DNA of 64,000 bases, taken from NCBI GenBank assembly GCA_017456885.1, contig JAFTIM010000014.1:1-64000 (forward strand), in the 5' to 3' direction. Positions 35,818 through 45,552 of this stretch are shown here, in pieces; position 1 is the first letter of the stretch; the number at the start of each line of letters is the position of its first letter. Made by a program: the position numbers and the translations under genes. This DNA is from Paludibacteraceae bacterium. Lineage in GTDB: Bacteria; Bacteroidota; Bacteroidia; Bacteroidales; Paludibacteraceae. The notes beneath the pieces are model-generated. The model did not search any database. It had not been told where the DNA came from and saw only the letters and a program-made list of their open reading frames with translations.

Positions 35818-37464
35818 TTAATTATAGAGGTATCGCTTGATACTGCGTTTAGGCGTTTTCTCAAATTCCTTGTCCACAAGTTCCAATTTTGAGAGTCGGC
35901 AAAACAGCGGTAAAAGCTTATTGACACGTACTCGCAACTCCTCCATTACCTCGTCAGAGGTTTTACCCGGCAACTCTTGTTTCATTTTATCGGTATCAGC
36001 ATAAACAAGTGCTACAAGTTTGCCCTCACGTTCAACCACAACAGACTCTATCACATAAGGCAGATTGTTTACCTTACCCTCTATTTCTTCGGGATAGATG
36101 TTTTGTCCCGAGGGGCCGAGTATCATACTTTTTGAACGCCCTCTAATAGACAAATGCCCATCTTTGTCAATCACGCCAAGGTCGCCCGTACGCATCCAGC
36201 CATCGGCCGTAAAGGCAGCATCTGTAGCTTCTTGATTTTTGTAGTAACCCATCATCACGTTATCGCCACGCACCAAAATTTCACCTACTTCTCGTTGAGG
36301 ATTTGCCGAGTCAATGCGTATTTCAATGCCATCAACAGCCTTTCCGCATGTGCGCAGTTTGAATTTTGTCCAATCTTCATAACAAATCAAAGGTGCACAC
36401 TCCGTCATTCCATAGCCTACACAGAAGGGAAATTTGATGGTTTTCAAACATTTTTCCACTTCGTGATTCAATGCCGCACCACCAATAATCAAATAACGCA
36501 AATGACCGCCAAAAGCATTCATCAATTGATCATACACTTTTTTATGAATCAAGCGATTGATACCCGGTGTGTACCACAAAATACGCACAAGCGGTTTGTG
36601 TATGGCAGGGAAAATTTTTGCTTTAAAAATCTTCTCGATAACCAACGGGACGGTAAGCATCATGTAAGGTTTCACCTCCGACAACACTTTCATCAATACG
36701 GCCGGCGATGGAGTTTTGTTCAACACCGTAACGTGTGTACCTCCTGCCACTTGATACAAAATCTCGATAGCCAACCCAAACATGTGCGCCATGGGCAACA
36801 TGGACAACAAGTTGTCCGACGAATTGTTAGGAATTGTTCTTTGCGAGAAATCGATATTCGAGTCGATGCTACGCCAATTAAGCATAACGCCTTTGGGCGA
36901 TCCCGTACTTCCCGACGTATAGTTAATCAACACGGGAAGTTCGCTGTCGAACCGCTCAAAATGGACATCGTTACTCGAATAACCTTGTGGATATTTTGCT
37001 TCAAAGGCCGAATTCCAATTGTTAAATCCTTGTTCAAATTGCTCTTGATTCGATTTTAATATCACTAACTCCTCGATAGCAAGAATACCTATCAAATTGG
37101 GCATCGAGTCCGGATTCAACTGCTCCCAAACCAAAGGGCCTGCCAACAAAAGTTTTGCATCGCTATGATTAACCAATGCCTGAATGCCTTCCGAATCGAA
37201 ATCGGACAAAATGGCGACAGCCACGCAGCCATAACTTGTTACAGCCAAAAAGTCGACTGCCCACATCGAGCTGTTTCGCCCACAAAGTGCGATTTTATCG
37301 CCTTTTTGCAACCCAACCTGCTCGAACAACACATGCAAACGGGCAATTTTTTCAGCCATCTCGCCATAAGTAAATGCCGTAGTGCCGTCATAATCATTCA
37401 ACGCGGGAGCATTCCAATTCGTTGTTATCGAATTTTCAAAATAATCTAAAAAACGTTTATTCAT
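35818..37464 (-). CDS. Long-chain acyl-CoA synthetase (AMP-binding)
   Basis: This 548-residue adenylate-forming enzyme activates a carboxylic acid with ATP and CoA (or acyl carrier protein). The core motifs are INYTSGSTGSPKGVMLNW, VGYGMTECAPL and TGDLGVIDKDGHL, followed by the mobile C-terminal domain with the catalytic Lys in TPKRSIKRYLYN. The sequence resembles FadD-like long-chain synthetases of Bacteroidota; another acid substrate cannot be ruled out. A TACTTTTG element (37499-37492) lies 27 bp before the ATG. The 260-bp gap to the next gene holds the divergent promoters and a small GTGGAA/TTCCGC hairpin (37660-37686), nothing else. Confidence 0.9.
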   Translation of the reverse strand: MNKRFLDYFENSITTNWNAPALNDYDGTTAFTYGEMAEKIARLHVLFEQVGLQKGDKIALCGRNSSMWAVDFLAVTSYGCVAVAILSDFDSEGIQALVNHSDAKLLLAGPLVWEQLNPDSMPNLIGILAIEELVILKSNQEQFEQGFNNWNSAFEAKYPQGYSSNDVHFERFDSELPVLINYTSGSTGSPKGVMLNWRSIDSNIDFSQRTIPNNSSDNLLSMLPMAHMFGLAIEILYQVAGGTHVTVLNKTPSPAVLMKVLSEVKPYMMLTVPLVIEKIFKAKIFPAIHKPLVRILWYTPGINRLIHKKVYDQLMNAFGGHLRYLIIGGAALNHEVEKCLKTIKFPFCVGYGMTECAPLICYEDWTKFKLRTCGKAVDGIEIRIDSANPQREVGEILVRGDNVMMGYYKNQEATDAAFTADGWMRTGDLGVIDKDGHLSIRGRSKSMILGPSGQNIYPEEIEGKVNNLPYVIESVVVEREGKLVALVYADTDKMKQELPGKTSDEVMEELRVRVNKLLPLFCRLSKLELVDKEFEKTPKRSIKRYLYN

Positions 37465-37724
37465 AATATCTCTGTTTTATTTTAACGACAACAAAAGTAG
37501 AAACAAAAAAGACGAGGGACTAAAAAAAGTTTTTGACATTGGATTTGAGGTACAAAACAGCCCTTTTGTGTGTGAAAATTCAAATATAGGGGCGAAATTA
37601 GAATTTGCAATTGGTCAAATAACCATTTTTGAGCCAAAATTCAGAACAAATTAGACAGTGTGGAACAATAAGGAAAATGATTCCGCGTTTTTTGCTAATT
37701 TTGCGTAAAATTTAGAAAATAGAA

Positions 37725-38927
37725 ATGCCAAAAACATCTACAAGAGGACTACAAATGCCCTCTTCACCTATCAGGAAACTCGCACCGCTTGCCGAAAAAG
37801 CGAAAGAGCGAGGAGTTAAGGTTTTCCATTTAAACATCGGACAACCCGACTTGAATACGCCTCAGGTAGCACTTGACGCGCTGAAAAACATAGACCGTAA
37901 ATTGTTGGAATACAGTCCAAGTCAAGGCTTCAAGCATTTACGCGAAAAGATGGTGGACTACTATCAACGATTCAACATTCACGTTTCGGCCGACGATATC
38001 ATCATTACCACAGGAGGCTCGGAAGCCGTAAATTTCGCTTTTTTGAGTTGTTTAGACCAAGGCGACGAAATTATTGTACCCGAACCCGCTTATGCAAACT
38101 ACACCGCTTTTGCACTCGGTGCCGGCGTAAACGTGCGACCTTTGATTGCCACTATCGAAAATGGGTTTGCCCTGCCGCCCATCTCCGAATTCGAAAAACT
38201 AATCACTCCCAAAACAAAAGGGATTCTTATATGCAACCCCAACAATCCGACAGGATATTTGTATTCAAAAGAAGAATTGCAACAACTCTGCGAATTGATA
38301 AAACGATACGATTTGTTTCTTTTTTCCGACGAGGTTTATCGTGAATTTTGCTATACGGGAACGCATTACACATCGGCACTCTCATTCAAGGAGATAGAGC
38401 AAAACGTAATCCTTATCGACTCTTTCTCAAAACGTTACAGCGAATGTGGAATAAGAGTGGGAGCCTTGGTTTGTCGGAACAAACAGGTACGCGAAAACGT
38501 GATGAAGTATTGCCAAGCACGGCTCAGCCCGCCGCTTTTGGGTCAGATTGTGGCCGAAGCATCGTTGAATACGCAGGATTCGTATATGCAAGCGGTGTAC
38601 AACGAATACCTTGAGCGACGCAATCTGCTCATCGAAGGTTTAAACAAGATACCCGGCGTTTACAGTCCTATGCCAATGGGGGCATTTTATACGTTGGCAC
38701 GGCTACCCATCGACAACTGCGAGAATTTCTGTCGGTGGTTGCTCAGCGATTTTGAGTACGAGGGACAAACGGTCATGTTAGCACCGGCAAGCGGATTCTA
38801 TACCTCGCAGGCTCTTGGGCACAACGAAGCGCGCATTGCCTATGTTTTGGAAAAAGAGGAACTCAAACGAGCATTGTTTATATTAGAAAAAGCCTTGGAA
38901 GCCTACCCGAACAACACATTGAAATGA
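37725..38927 (+). CDS. Aspartate-type aminotransferase (class I/II)
   Basis: This 400-residue PLP enzyme of fold type I has the Schiff-base Lys in DSFSKRYSECGIRVG and the substrate-binding NPNNPTGYLYS. It resembles AspC-type enzymes that transfer amino groups between aspartate or other amino acids and 2-oxoglutarate. A TAATTTTG element is at 37696-37703, about 20 bp before the ATG. The stop overlaps the start of the permease gene as ATGA. A functional link to that permease is not evident. Confidence 0.9.
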   Translation: MPKTSTRGLQMPSSPIRKLAPLAEKAKERGVKVFHLNIGQPDLNTPQVALDALKNIDRKLLEYSPSQGFKHLREKMVDYYQRFNIHVSADDIIITTGGSEAVNFAFLSCLDQGDEIIVPEPAYANYTAFALGAGVNVRPLIATIENGFALPPISEFEKLITPKTKGILICNPNNPTGYLYSKEELQQLCELIKRYDLFLFSDEVYREFCYTGTHYTSALSFKEIEQNVILIDSFSKRYSECGIRVGALVCRNKQVRENVMKYCQARLSPPLLGQIVAEASLNTQDSYMQAVYNEYLERRNLLIEGLNKIPGVYSPMPMGAFYTLARLPIDNCENFCRWLLSDFEYEGQTVMLAPASGFYTSQALGHNEARIAYVLEKEELKRALFILEKALEAYPNNTLK

Positions 38928-40168
38928 ACTTCAGCCTTTTCATAGCAAAGCATTTTCATTACAATCACGACAACACACAGCTCGTATCGAAACCGGCTGT
39001 GCGGATTGCCACAACGGGTATTGCCATCGGGTTGACCGTCATCATTATTGCCGTATCGGTGATTGTCGGTTTCAAAAAAGAGATTCAAGACAAAGTCATC
39101 GGATTTGGTACGCACATACAAATTTCGAACTACGACAGAAATTCGTCGTTTGAAACCGTTCCTATTACGGTGAGCGATTCGTTACTCAACAATCTGCGCA
39201 ACCTGCCGACAATAAAACAAGTGCAAGTGTTCGGCACAAAACCCGGCATTATAAAAACAAATACCGACTTTATGGGCATTATTCTAAAAGGCGTGGGCAA
39301 AGAATACGATTGGGCATTTATGCAAGAGAGCCTTTTAAGCGGCACGATTCCTGCTTACAACGATTCGACGGCAAGCAACAAGGTGCTGATTTCGCAACCC
39401 ATAGCCAATATGTTGCATTTACAGGTAGGCGACGATTTTTTCACCTATTTCATGCAAGAAAACATACGGGTCAGAAAATTGGTCGTTGCAGGCATTTACC
39501 AAACAAACATTGCCGAATACGACAAAAATTTCATCATTACCGACATCAAACAAATACAACAACTCAACCGCTGGAACAAACACCAAGTGAGCGGCATAGA
39601 AATGCAGGTGAACGACTATAAGCATTTGGACGATGCCTTCGACGAGGTGTTTATGACCACCGCCAACCGCTTCGACGACAACGGCTCCACCTACTACATA
39701 CAGACCATCAAGGATTTGAACCCGCAAATTTTCGGCTGGCTCGACCTTTTGGACATCAACACGTGGGTGATACTCATACTGATGCTTGCAGTGGCTGGAT
39801 TCAACATCATTTCAGGGTTGCTCATACTCATTTTGGAACGCACCAACAGCATTGGCATACTCAAAGCCTTGGGGTCGAGCAATTGGAGCATTCGCAAAAT
39901 TTTTCTTTATCAGTCGGCTTTTCTCATTGGCAAAGGTATGCTCTGGGGGAACATCGTCGGGGTGAGCCTCTGTCTGATACAGCACTTTACACACCTGATT
40001 CCGCTCGATGCCGAAGCCTACTACATTGCCTATGTACCTATTTCGCTCAATGTCGGCTATTGGTTGCTGATAAACATTGGCACAGCCTGCATTTCGCTTG
40101 CAATGCTGATTGCTCCCTCGTACATTATCACGCATATTTCGCCGGCAAAAGCCATTCGATTCGAATAA
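38924..40168 (+). CDS. LolC/LolE-type ABC transporter permease
   Basis: This 414-residue protein has one N-terminal transmembrane helix (about 28-50), a large periplasmic domain (MacB/LolC-like, about 60-265) and three C-terminal helices of the FtsX domain ending ISPAKAIRFE. This is the topology of the lipoprotein-releasing permease, which lifts lipoproteins out of the inner membrane. No ATPase gene (lolD) is adjacent, which is common in this phylum. It is translationally coupled to the aminotransferase gene upstream. Confidence 0.9.
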   Translation: MNFSLFIAKHFHYNHDNTQLVSKPAVRIATTGIAIGLTVIIIAVSVIVGFKKEIQDKVIGFGTHIQISNYDRNSSFETVPITVSDSLLNNLRNLPTIKQVQVFGTKPGIIKTNTDFMGIILKGVGKEYDWAFMQESLLSGTIPAYNDSTASNKVLISQPIANMLHLQVGDDFFTYFMQENIRVRKLVVAGIYQTNIAEYDKNFIITDIKQIQQLNRWNKHQVSGIEMQVNDYKHLDDAFDEVFMTTANRFDDNGSTYYIQTIKDLNPQIFGWLDLLDINTWVILILMLAVAGFNIISGLLILILERTNSIGILKALGSSNWSIRKIFLYQSAFLIGKGMLWGNIVGVSLCLIQHFTHLIPLDAEAYYIAYVPISLNVGYWLLINIGTACISLAMLIAPSYIITHISPAKAIRFE

Positions 40169-40171
40169 GAG

Positions 40172-40330
40172 ATGAACAACAAAGAGATAAAAAACATATT
40201 GAAAGCCGTCAAACGCGACAACCGAAATTACGAGATTGAACATTTCGGGAAAACCTTGTGCCACACACGCGTGCAAAAAAGCAAGAAACTCTACACGCGA
40301 AAATGCAAACACAAAAACAGGGATTTGTAA
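40172..40330 (+). CDS. Small basic protein, unknown
   Basis: A 52-codon frame starts 3 bp after the stop of the LolC/E permease gene. The product begins MNNKEIKNILKAVKRDNRNY and ends in a Lys/Arg/Cys-containing tail, with a net charge that is strongly positive. Position directly behind the permease gene and the good codon pattern support it, but I do not recognise a family. It could bind RNA or another anionic partner; that is speculation. Confidence 0.5.
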   Translation: MNNKEIKNILKAVKRDNRNYEIEHFGKTLCHTRVQKSKKLYTRKCKHKNRDL

Positions 40331-40365
40331 AAAATATTCAACACACGGCGTCTGATTTTTGAAAA

Positions 40366-42990
40366 TTACAACTCTTTGAGTATGTCAATAAAATCGGTAA
40401 GTGTGTATGCTCCGTCTAATTTGGTTTGGTCGAAAACCATAAAATAACGAAAATTTTCGCCTGCTTTGTTAGCCCAATAGTTACCGAGTTCGAGTTTATT
40501 GCGACTATCGGTATTGTCGCGGTCGTCGCCTTTGGTTTCTACTACAATAATTTTATCTTTCCGAGTACGGATAATGAAATCGGGATAATGGTTGATGAAA
40601 CCATTGATGCAAAAGCCTTGTCCGCGTTCGGGATTGCGATGCCAGAAATGTATGTTTTCGAGATTGGCGATAGTGCTAATTACTTGATATTCAAAATTGT
40701 TCATATCACCTTCTTCGATGTATAAACCTTTCGACAGTCCCATAGATTTTTTGTTTAACGTAAGCTGATCCGGAAAATCATATTGTGGCTTGCATTTGAT
40801 GATGTCTTTGTCTATCAGTTCTTTGAATTTTTTATATTGGTGTTCGGCAATCAGATTGAGGATTTTGTTTTTGAAAGCTTGTTCGGTTTGCAATTCGTGG
40901 TCGAATAATTCGGTGAGTTCCTCTGCCGATTTTTGCTCCAATACGCTTTTTATATAATTGGTTATATGTGGTTCGTGTACATCATCGAAACGTAGTCGTT
41001 TGGCGATTTGCCCCGTGAGTTGTCTGCGTTTGCTTTCGAGGTTGTATCCTGCAAACAATTCGCGCACGGCATGCAGTTGTTGTTCGTTCATGGTGTATTG
41101 TTTGGGTACATATTCGTCGTGCGAACGTTCTTCCAAGTCGATGCGCACAACCTCTTGAGCGGTACGCGTAAAATCGATGTTTTTGTCGGCATTTTCGAGC
41201 AGAAAACCTTCGGAAAGCATTGTTTTAGTGAGAAGTACGATGTTGTTATCTTTAAATATTGATTGGTTGCTTACTTCTTGAACAAACATCGGAAGTACTA
41301 TTTGGCGCACCGTATCGCGAAAATCGTTTTTTATGGTATATGTTTTCATATTATCGGCTATTTCGATTGGAACAAACACGTTGTTCGATTGTTGATTTTC
41401 GTTTTCGTATTGTTTGTTGGCAGCTTGTGCTTGTGCCAACACTTGTTTGATGCTTTCAGTTTCCCCATTGTTTGGTGTGCCCGATTGTGTTAATTGGGTT
41501 TTGAGTTGTTCAACATCAAAAACAGGTTCTTGTGCTACAGACGATATACTTGCAGGCGTGCCAAACAATTCGTGCGATACAACTGCTTGGCTTGCAACCA
41601 TCGTTGTTTCGACCGGTTCGGCCAAACGATAGTCTTTTGACGAAAAACCTGCGTTGTTTAAACTTTTGATAACGGCTTCGATGGTTTCTCTAAAATTTTG
41701 CGACGCTGTAAAAACATACGACAAATTCAAAAATTCATCGGCGTGTTGAACGGTGTATGGTAGTCGCAGTATTCGCCCAAGTATTTGCTCGACATCTACT
41801 TGCGACGATTTGTTGGCTAACGATGCCAAAATATAGGCAAACGGACAATCCCAACCTTCTTTCAGTGCATTGATGGTGATGATATAGCGCACTTCGCACG
41901 ATTCACTCATTAGGTCAAGCCCTTTGAGCTCGTCTTTTTCGGCTGTTTTTATCTTTATTTGCTCTTGCGGTATGCCTGCTTCCACCAAATTGTTTTTCAC
42001 TTTTTCGAACGTTTCGCTATCCTTGTCACTTTTCGGTTGCGCCTGAAAAAGCACAATCGGACGAATGTAGCGACCGCCATTTCCCCGCATCGTCGTAGCA
42101 CGCTGCTCCAAAGTGCGTTGCAACTGTATGGCATCAATCAGCACCTCGTTGGTCGAAGCGCGGTTGTAGAGTACAACGGGCAATTTGACCATGTGTGCAT
42201 CTTTCAGTTTTTTTGCATCGACAAAACTGATGATGTTGCTTTTTTCGCGCGGGGTGGCTGTGAGGTCAAGAATAAAACTCGGATTGATTTGTTGGAACAT
42301 TTCGATACGGAGTTTTGCCTCGAAATTGTGGCTCTCGTCGATAATGACTACCGGATTGAGATGGGCAATGGCTTGAATGAGCGATGTTTCGTCGGCACCG
42401 TCTATCTGATTGCCCCGACCAAAAGCATGCGCATATTCGGCTAATGACGAATTTTCGCGAAATACGCGTCGCCCATCCTTGTTGTTGGCGGCAAACGACT
42501 GTACGCTCAACACAAAAATGGTCAGTTGGTCGGCTATTTGGTTGGGTTGAATGCCTGTGCCGCTCAAGGCGGTTTCCTTATCGACAACCACCACGCGGTT
42601 GTTAAAGTGGCTGTTGATGCGCATCCGATACGGGTGATTCGGATTTTTCAGATTCTGATAGGTCTGTTTGAGAATCGAATCGCTTGGCACAAACCACGCT
42701 ACCACTCTCGGACGGTCGTCGGGCAAATGGTCGAATATCACCCGCAACGCATTGCAGGCTATAAATGTTTTTCCGCCTGCCGTCGGTACCTTGAACATTA
42801 CGCGCGGAACGCCGGCAATGCTGTTGTCGTAAGCGTGCAAAAAACGGTTTTGCGACAAGTCGGCAAGGTCGATGCCCTTTTGTTTCCAAAAGTTGGCGTA
42901 TGCCGCCAGCAGATTGTTGTCGGCAGCAAGTTGCTGCATGTAGACAGCCAAGTCGTTCAGCGTATCTTGTTGATATTGTTTTAGTTCCAT
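40366..42990 (-). CDS. res: Type III restriction enzyme, Res subunit
   Basis: This 874-residue helicase-nuclease has Walker A PTAGGKT at 69-75, a DESH box (VIIDESHNFEAKLR) and further superfamily 2 helicase motifs. A C-terminal PD-(D/E)xK nuclease follows (PDFIIRTRKDKIIVVETKG). Type III Res cuts DNA with the Mod methyltransferase after translocation between two head-to-head unmethylated sites. The gene follows mod by 12 bp on the same strand. Length and motif order fit an intact enzyme, so the system should be functional. Confidence 0.93.
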   Translation of the reverse strand: MELKQYQQDTLNDLAVYMQQLAADNNLLAAYANFWKQKGIDLADLSQNRFLHAYDNSIAGVPRVMFKVPTAGGKTFIACNALRVIFDHLPDDRPRVVAWFVPSDSILKQTYQNLKNPNHPYRMRINSHFNNRVVVVDKETALSGTGIQPNQIADQLTIFVLSVQSFAANNKDGRRVFRENSSLAEYAHAFGRGNQIDGADETSLIQAIAHLNPVVIIDESHNFEAKLRIEMFQQINPSFILDLTATPREKSNIISFVDAKKLKDAHMVKLPVVLYNRASTNEVLIDAIQLQRTLEQRATTMRGNGGRYIRPIVLFQAQPKSDKDSETFEKVKNNLVEAGIPQEQIKIKTAEKDELKGLDLMSESCEVRYIITINALKEGWDCPFAYILASLANKSSQVDVEQILGRILRLPYTVQHADEFLNLSYVFTASQNFRETIEAVIKSLNNAGFSSKDYRLAEPVETTMVASQAVVSHELFGTPASISSVAQEPVFDVEQLKTQLTQSGTPNNGETESIKQVLAQAQAANKQYENENQQSNNVFVPIEIADNMKTYTIKNDFRDTVRQIVLPMFVQEVSNQSIFKDNNIVLLTKTMLSEGFLLENADKNIDFTRTAQEVVRIDLEERSHDEYVPKQYTMNEQQLHAVRELFAGYNLESKRRQLTGQIAKRLRFDDVHEPHITNYIKSVLEQKSAEELTELFDHELQTEQAFKNKILNLIAEHQYKKFKELIDKDIIKCKPQYDFPDQLTLNKKSMGLSKGLYIEEGDMNNFEYQVISTIANLENIHFWHRNPERGQGFCINGFINHYPDFIIRTRKDKIIVVETKGDDRDNTDSRNKLELGNYWANKAGENFRYFMVFDQTKLDGAYTLTDFIDILKEL

Positions 42991-43002
42991 AATTCAAATT
43001 GG

Positions 43003-44607
43003 TTAAAAACGACGAATGTCGCGCGGTATTTTTTTGAAAACGATGTGGTGATTGTTCAGCCACTCTTTGTCGATAGTGCAGCGGTCGGCATAGATAACGT
43101 AGGCTTCGGCTGTGCGTTCCACAATGTTGAGCGTGTCGTGACTGAGGGTTGTTATGCGGTCGGGTTCGTAGTAGAAGTAGTAGTCCGTGCTGTCGTGGCA
43201 ACCCAGCAGATAGCTGTTCAACGCTTGCGATGTGTAAGGCGTGCGTGTTTCGCTGTACCAAATGTATTCGCGCAGTTTCTGCACGCCGATATTTTCATTC
43301 AGATTGTCGTCGGCAAAAACAGGCTCGCCCAGTTCGTAGTAGGCAAAGCCGCCGCCCGTACCTTTCACCGCATTCTTGCCCTCGCCATAGCCATTGATGA
43401 CGCGCCGCACACGCTCGGCGGTGATTGTTTCGGCATAATCTTCCATCTCCACGAGGATAAACTTGCGGTTGCCGCCGTCTTGTTTGTTGAGGTTTAGCAC
43501 GGCGTGGGCTGTGGTTCCAGAACCTGCGAAGGAGTCAAGGATGATGGAGGATTTGTCGCACAAAAAGTTTATCAAGTATTCAACTAATGATGGTGGTTTA
43601 GGGAAGTCGAAGACTTTGTTTTTATCAAATATTGAATCAACCATTTTCCCCGCTTCTTCTGTAGTTGTTACCCCAACAGATTCGTCAATTAAATTAGGGG
43701 GTACTTCTGGGTCATAATTACTTTTCTTATATGATAGCACCAACTGCTTTGAACAATTGATGATTGTGCCATTTGCTATTTGTTCATTTAGTGTTTCTTG
43801 TATCCAAATGAATCTGTTTTCAAAAGAAACTGCATTGGCGTTCTTCCCATCTTTTATTTCAATGTCATTCAAAAGTTTATTGGGATATTTTACAGTTCCA
43901 TAAACTCCAGCATTTATTATACGATCATCAATACCCTTAAAATTTATAGTATTAGGTGGGAATGTCAATATTTTGAATGTGTTTTGGGGCTTTGTTATAG
44001 GGTCATCACTTTTACTCGTTTTTTGGACGCCTTTATATTTTATGCTTGACTTGTTTTTCTCATAAGCTAAAATATACTCAAGATTTTTTTTGATTTTGTA
44101 AGACAAATTAGGAGGTGTTGCAGAACGATACCAATACCAAACTCCCACAAAATTCCCCGCCCCGAAAATTTCATCGCAAATGAGTTTGAGGTTAGCTTGT
44201 TCGTTGTCGTCGATGGAGATGAAAATGGCGCCGTCGTCGGAGAGCAGCTCTTTTAGCAGCGCAAGGCGCGGGTACATCATGCAGAGCCATTTGTCGTGGC
44301 GTGTGAGGTCGTCGGCCTCTTTGCCCACCACTTGTCCGAGCCATTTTTGTATTTTGGGGTCGTTCACGTTGTCGTTGTACACCCAACCCTCGTTGCCCGT
44401 ATTGTACGGCGGGTCTATGTAGATGCACTTGATGCGCCCTTCGTATTCGGGCAGCAGTGCTTTGAGTGCTTCGAGGTTGTCGCCATGAATGATTTTGTTT
44501 TCGGTCGTGTTGTCGCCAAACGTATATTTGCGTTCCAACGTGCGGAACGGCACTTCGCGGTGGTGGTTCGTCACCTTGTCTTTTCCAATCCAATTGAGTG
44601 TGGGCAT
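43003..44607 (-). CDS. mod: Type III DNA methyltransferase, Mod subunit
   Basis: This 534-residue adenine N6-methyltransferase of the beta class has DPPYNTGNEGW at 65-75 (motif IV) before FAGSGTT at 360-366 (motif I). The central target-recognition region (about 155-350, bases 43560-44145) is much poorer in G+C than the flanks (20 of 60 in 43801-43860 against 33 of 60 in 44401-44460). This mosaic suggests exchange of the recognition domain by recombination. The ATG at 44607 starts the conserved N-terminus; an earlier ATG at 44652 is less likely. I saw no simple-sequence repeat that would cause phase variation. Confidence 0.93.
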   Translation of the reverse strand: MPTLNWIGKDKVTNHHREVPFRTLERKYTFGDNTTENKIIHGDNLEALKALLPEYEGRIKCIYIDPPYNTGNEGWVYNDNVNDPKIQKWLGQVVGKEADDLTRHDKWLCMMYPRLALLKELLSDDGAIFISIDDNEQANLKLICDEIFGAGNFVGVWYWYRSATPPNLSYKIKKNLEYILAYEKNKSSIKYKGVQKTSKSDDPITKPQNTFKILTFPPNTINFKGIDDRIINAGVYGTVKYPNKLLNDIEIKDGKNANAVSFENRFIWIQETLNEQIANGTIINCSKQLVLSYKKSNYDPEVPPNLIDESVGVTTTEEAGKMVDSIFDKNKVFDFPKPPSLVEYLINFLCDKSSIILDSFAGSGTTAHAVLNLNKQDGGNRKFILVEMEDYAETITAERVRRVINGYGEGKNAVKGTGGGFAYYELGEPVFADDNLNENIGVQKLREYIWYSETRTPYTSQALNSYLLGCHDSTDYYFYYEPDRITTLSHDTLNIVERTAEAYVIYADRCTIDKEWLNNHHIVFKKIPRDIRRF

Positions 44608-44680
44608 AATGGCATTTTTTCTGATGCTTTTGCCCTTAATTCTGACAAACAAAAAAGCGTGAAACTTTTTGGTTTATCTT

Positions 44681-44796
44681 CATCTGAGGATCTCGACTTC
44701 CCTTGTATATAGATAAGTTCCAAAAGTCCACGCCGTAGCGTGAACCTTAACTTGACTTATTCTCATATACAGATGAAATTGTCGAGATTTCAGATG
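44681..44796. repeat. Long imperfect hairpin element (element B)
   Basis: Arms 44681-44697 and 44781-44796 pair, then 44704-44718 with 44755-44771. The apex CACGC/GCGTG (44729-44733 and 44738-44742) has a CGTA loop. It fills much of the 326-bp gap between mod and the DUF975 gene; a small AGAGCT/AGCTCT hairpin follows near 44805. The apex is nearly identical to that of element C at 53.98 kb although the arms differ. Confidence 0.7.
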
Positions 44797-44933
44797 AGAG
44801 AATAAGAGCTAAAGCTCTGTTTAGTATGTTAGTTTAGTTTTCTCTGTTTTGCTTGAATTTTTTGTTTGTTATCATTTTGTTTTTTCGCCTTGTACGCTCC
44901 GAAGAGGCGTTGCAGCAAGGCATTTTGTTCGGC

Positions 44934-45515
44934 TTATATGCTTAATTCTTCGGAGGCTTTCAGCTCTTCGTAAAAATGGCAATGTGCAGTTTTCATATAA
45001 GGCACAACCCAAAGAAGTCCAATACCAAACGTCAGAATACCGAGCAGTATCCAACCGATAAAACTCAAGTCGAGAAGGAATAACTCCATTTTGTGTCCGT
45101 TCATCATTTTCATACTGCGATTGATACACTCTTCGGCACCAAGTTCGGGATTGTCGAGAGCGATATAGTACGTCATGGCATACGAATAGGATTTGACAAT
45201 GCCGGGAATGTACAACAGCAATGTCCACAAAAAGATGTAAACGGCTCTCAACAATTCGACACTGAGTGCACGTCCGTAACACTTGAAGCCATCGAACATT
45301 TTTTCGATAAGGTTGTCTTCTTCGCCACGCACAAAACGCAAAAACAACTGTTCTACACCGAAATTGACAGGCAGAAAGGCAAAAATAGTTGTTACGATGC
45401 CAATGCCCGATGCTCCCGAAATAACGAGTAAAAGAAGTGTAACAAGTGCAAGCATAGTCCATTTATCGGACAAGGATTGGCGAGCCAAAGCTCTGATTTC
45501 AGCATTAGATTTCAT
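44934..45515 (-). CDS. DUF975 family membrane protein
   Basis: This 193-residue protein starts with the family hallmark (residues 1-20, including ARQSLSDKW). It has about four or five transmembrane helices, with the typical LLYIPGIVKSYSYAMTYYIALDNPELGAEE region split here as LLYIPGIVKSYS and YYIALDNPEL. The function of DUF975 proteins is unknown. It is probably monocistronic and not obviously linked to the restriction system upstream. Confidence 0.88.
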   Translation of the reverse strand: MKSNAEIRALARQSLSDKWTMLALVTLLLLVISGASGIGIVTTIFAFLPVNFGVEQLFLRFVRGEEDNLIEKMFDGFKCYGRALSVELLRAVYIFLWTLLLYIPGIVKSYSYAMTYYIALDNPELGAEECINRSMKMMNGHKMELFLLDLSFIGWILLGILTFGIGLLWVVPYMKTAHCHFYEELKASEELSI

Positions 45516-45552
45516 ATCAAAAAAATTTAAGGATTAGTTGCTAAAAAATTAT

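Noticed and set aside
37657-37694. Terminator-like hairpin before the aspartate-type aminotransferase gene
   Set aside because: No plus-strand gene ends upstream, and the T-run directly abuts a -7 promoter element. The stem is only 6 bp with a wobble pair.
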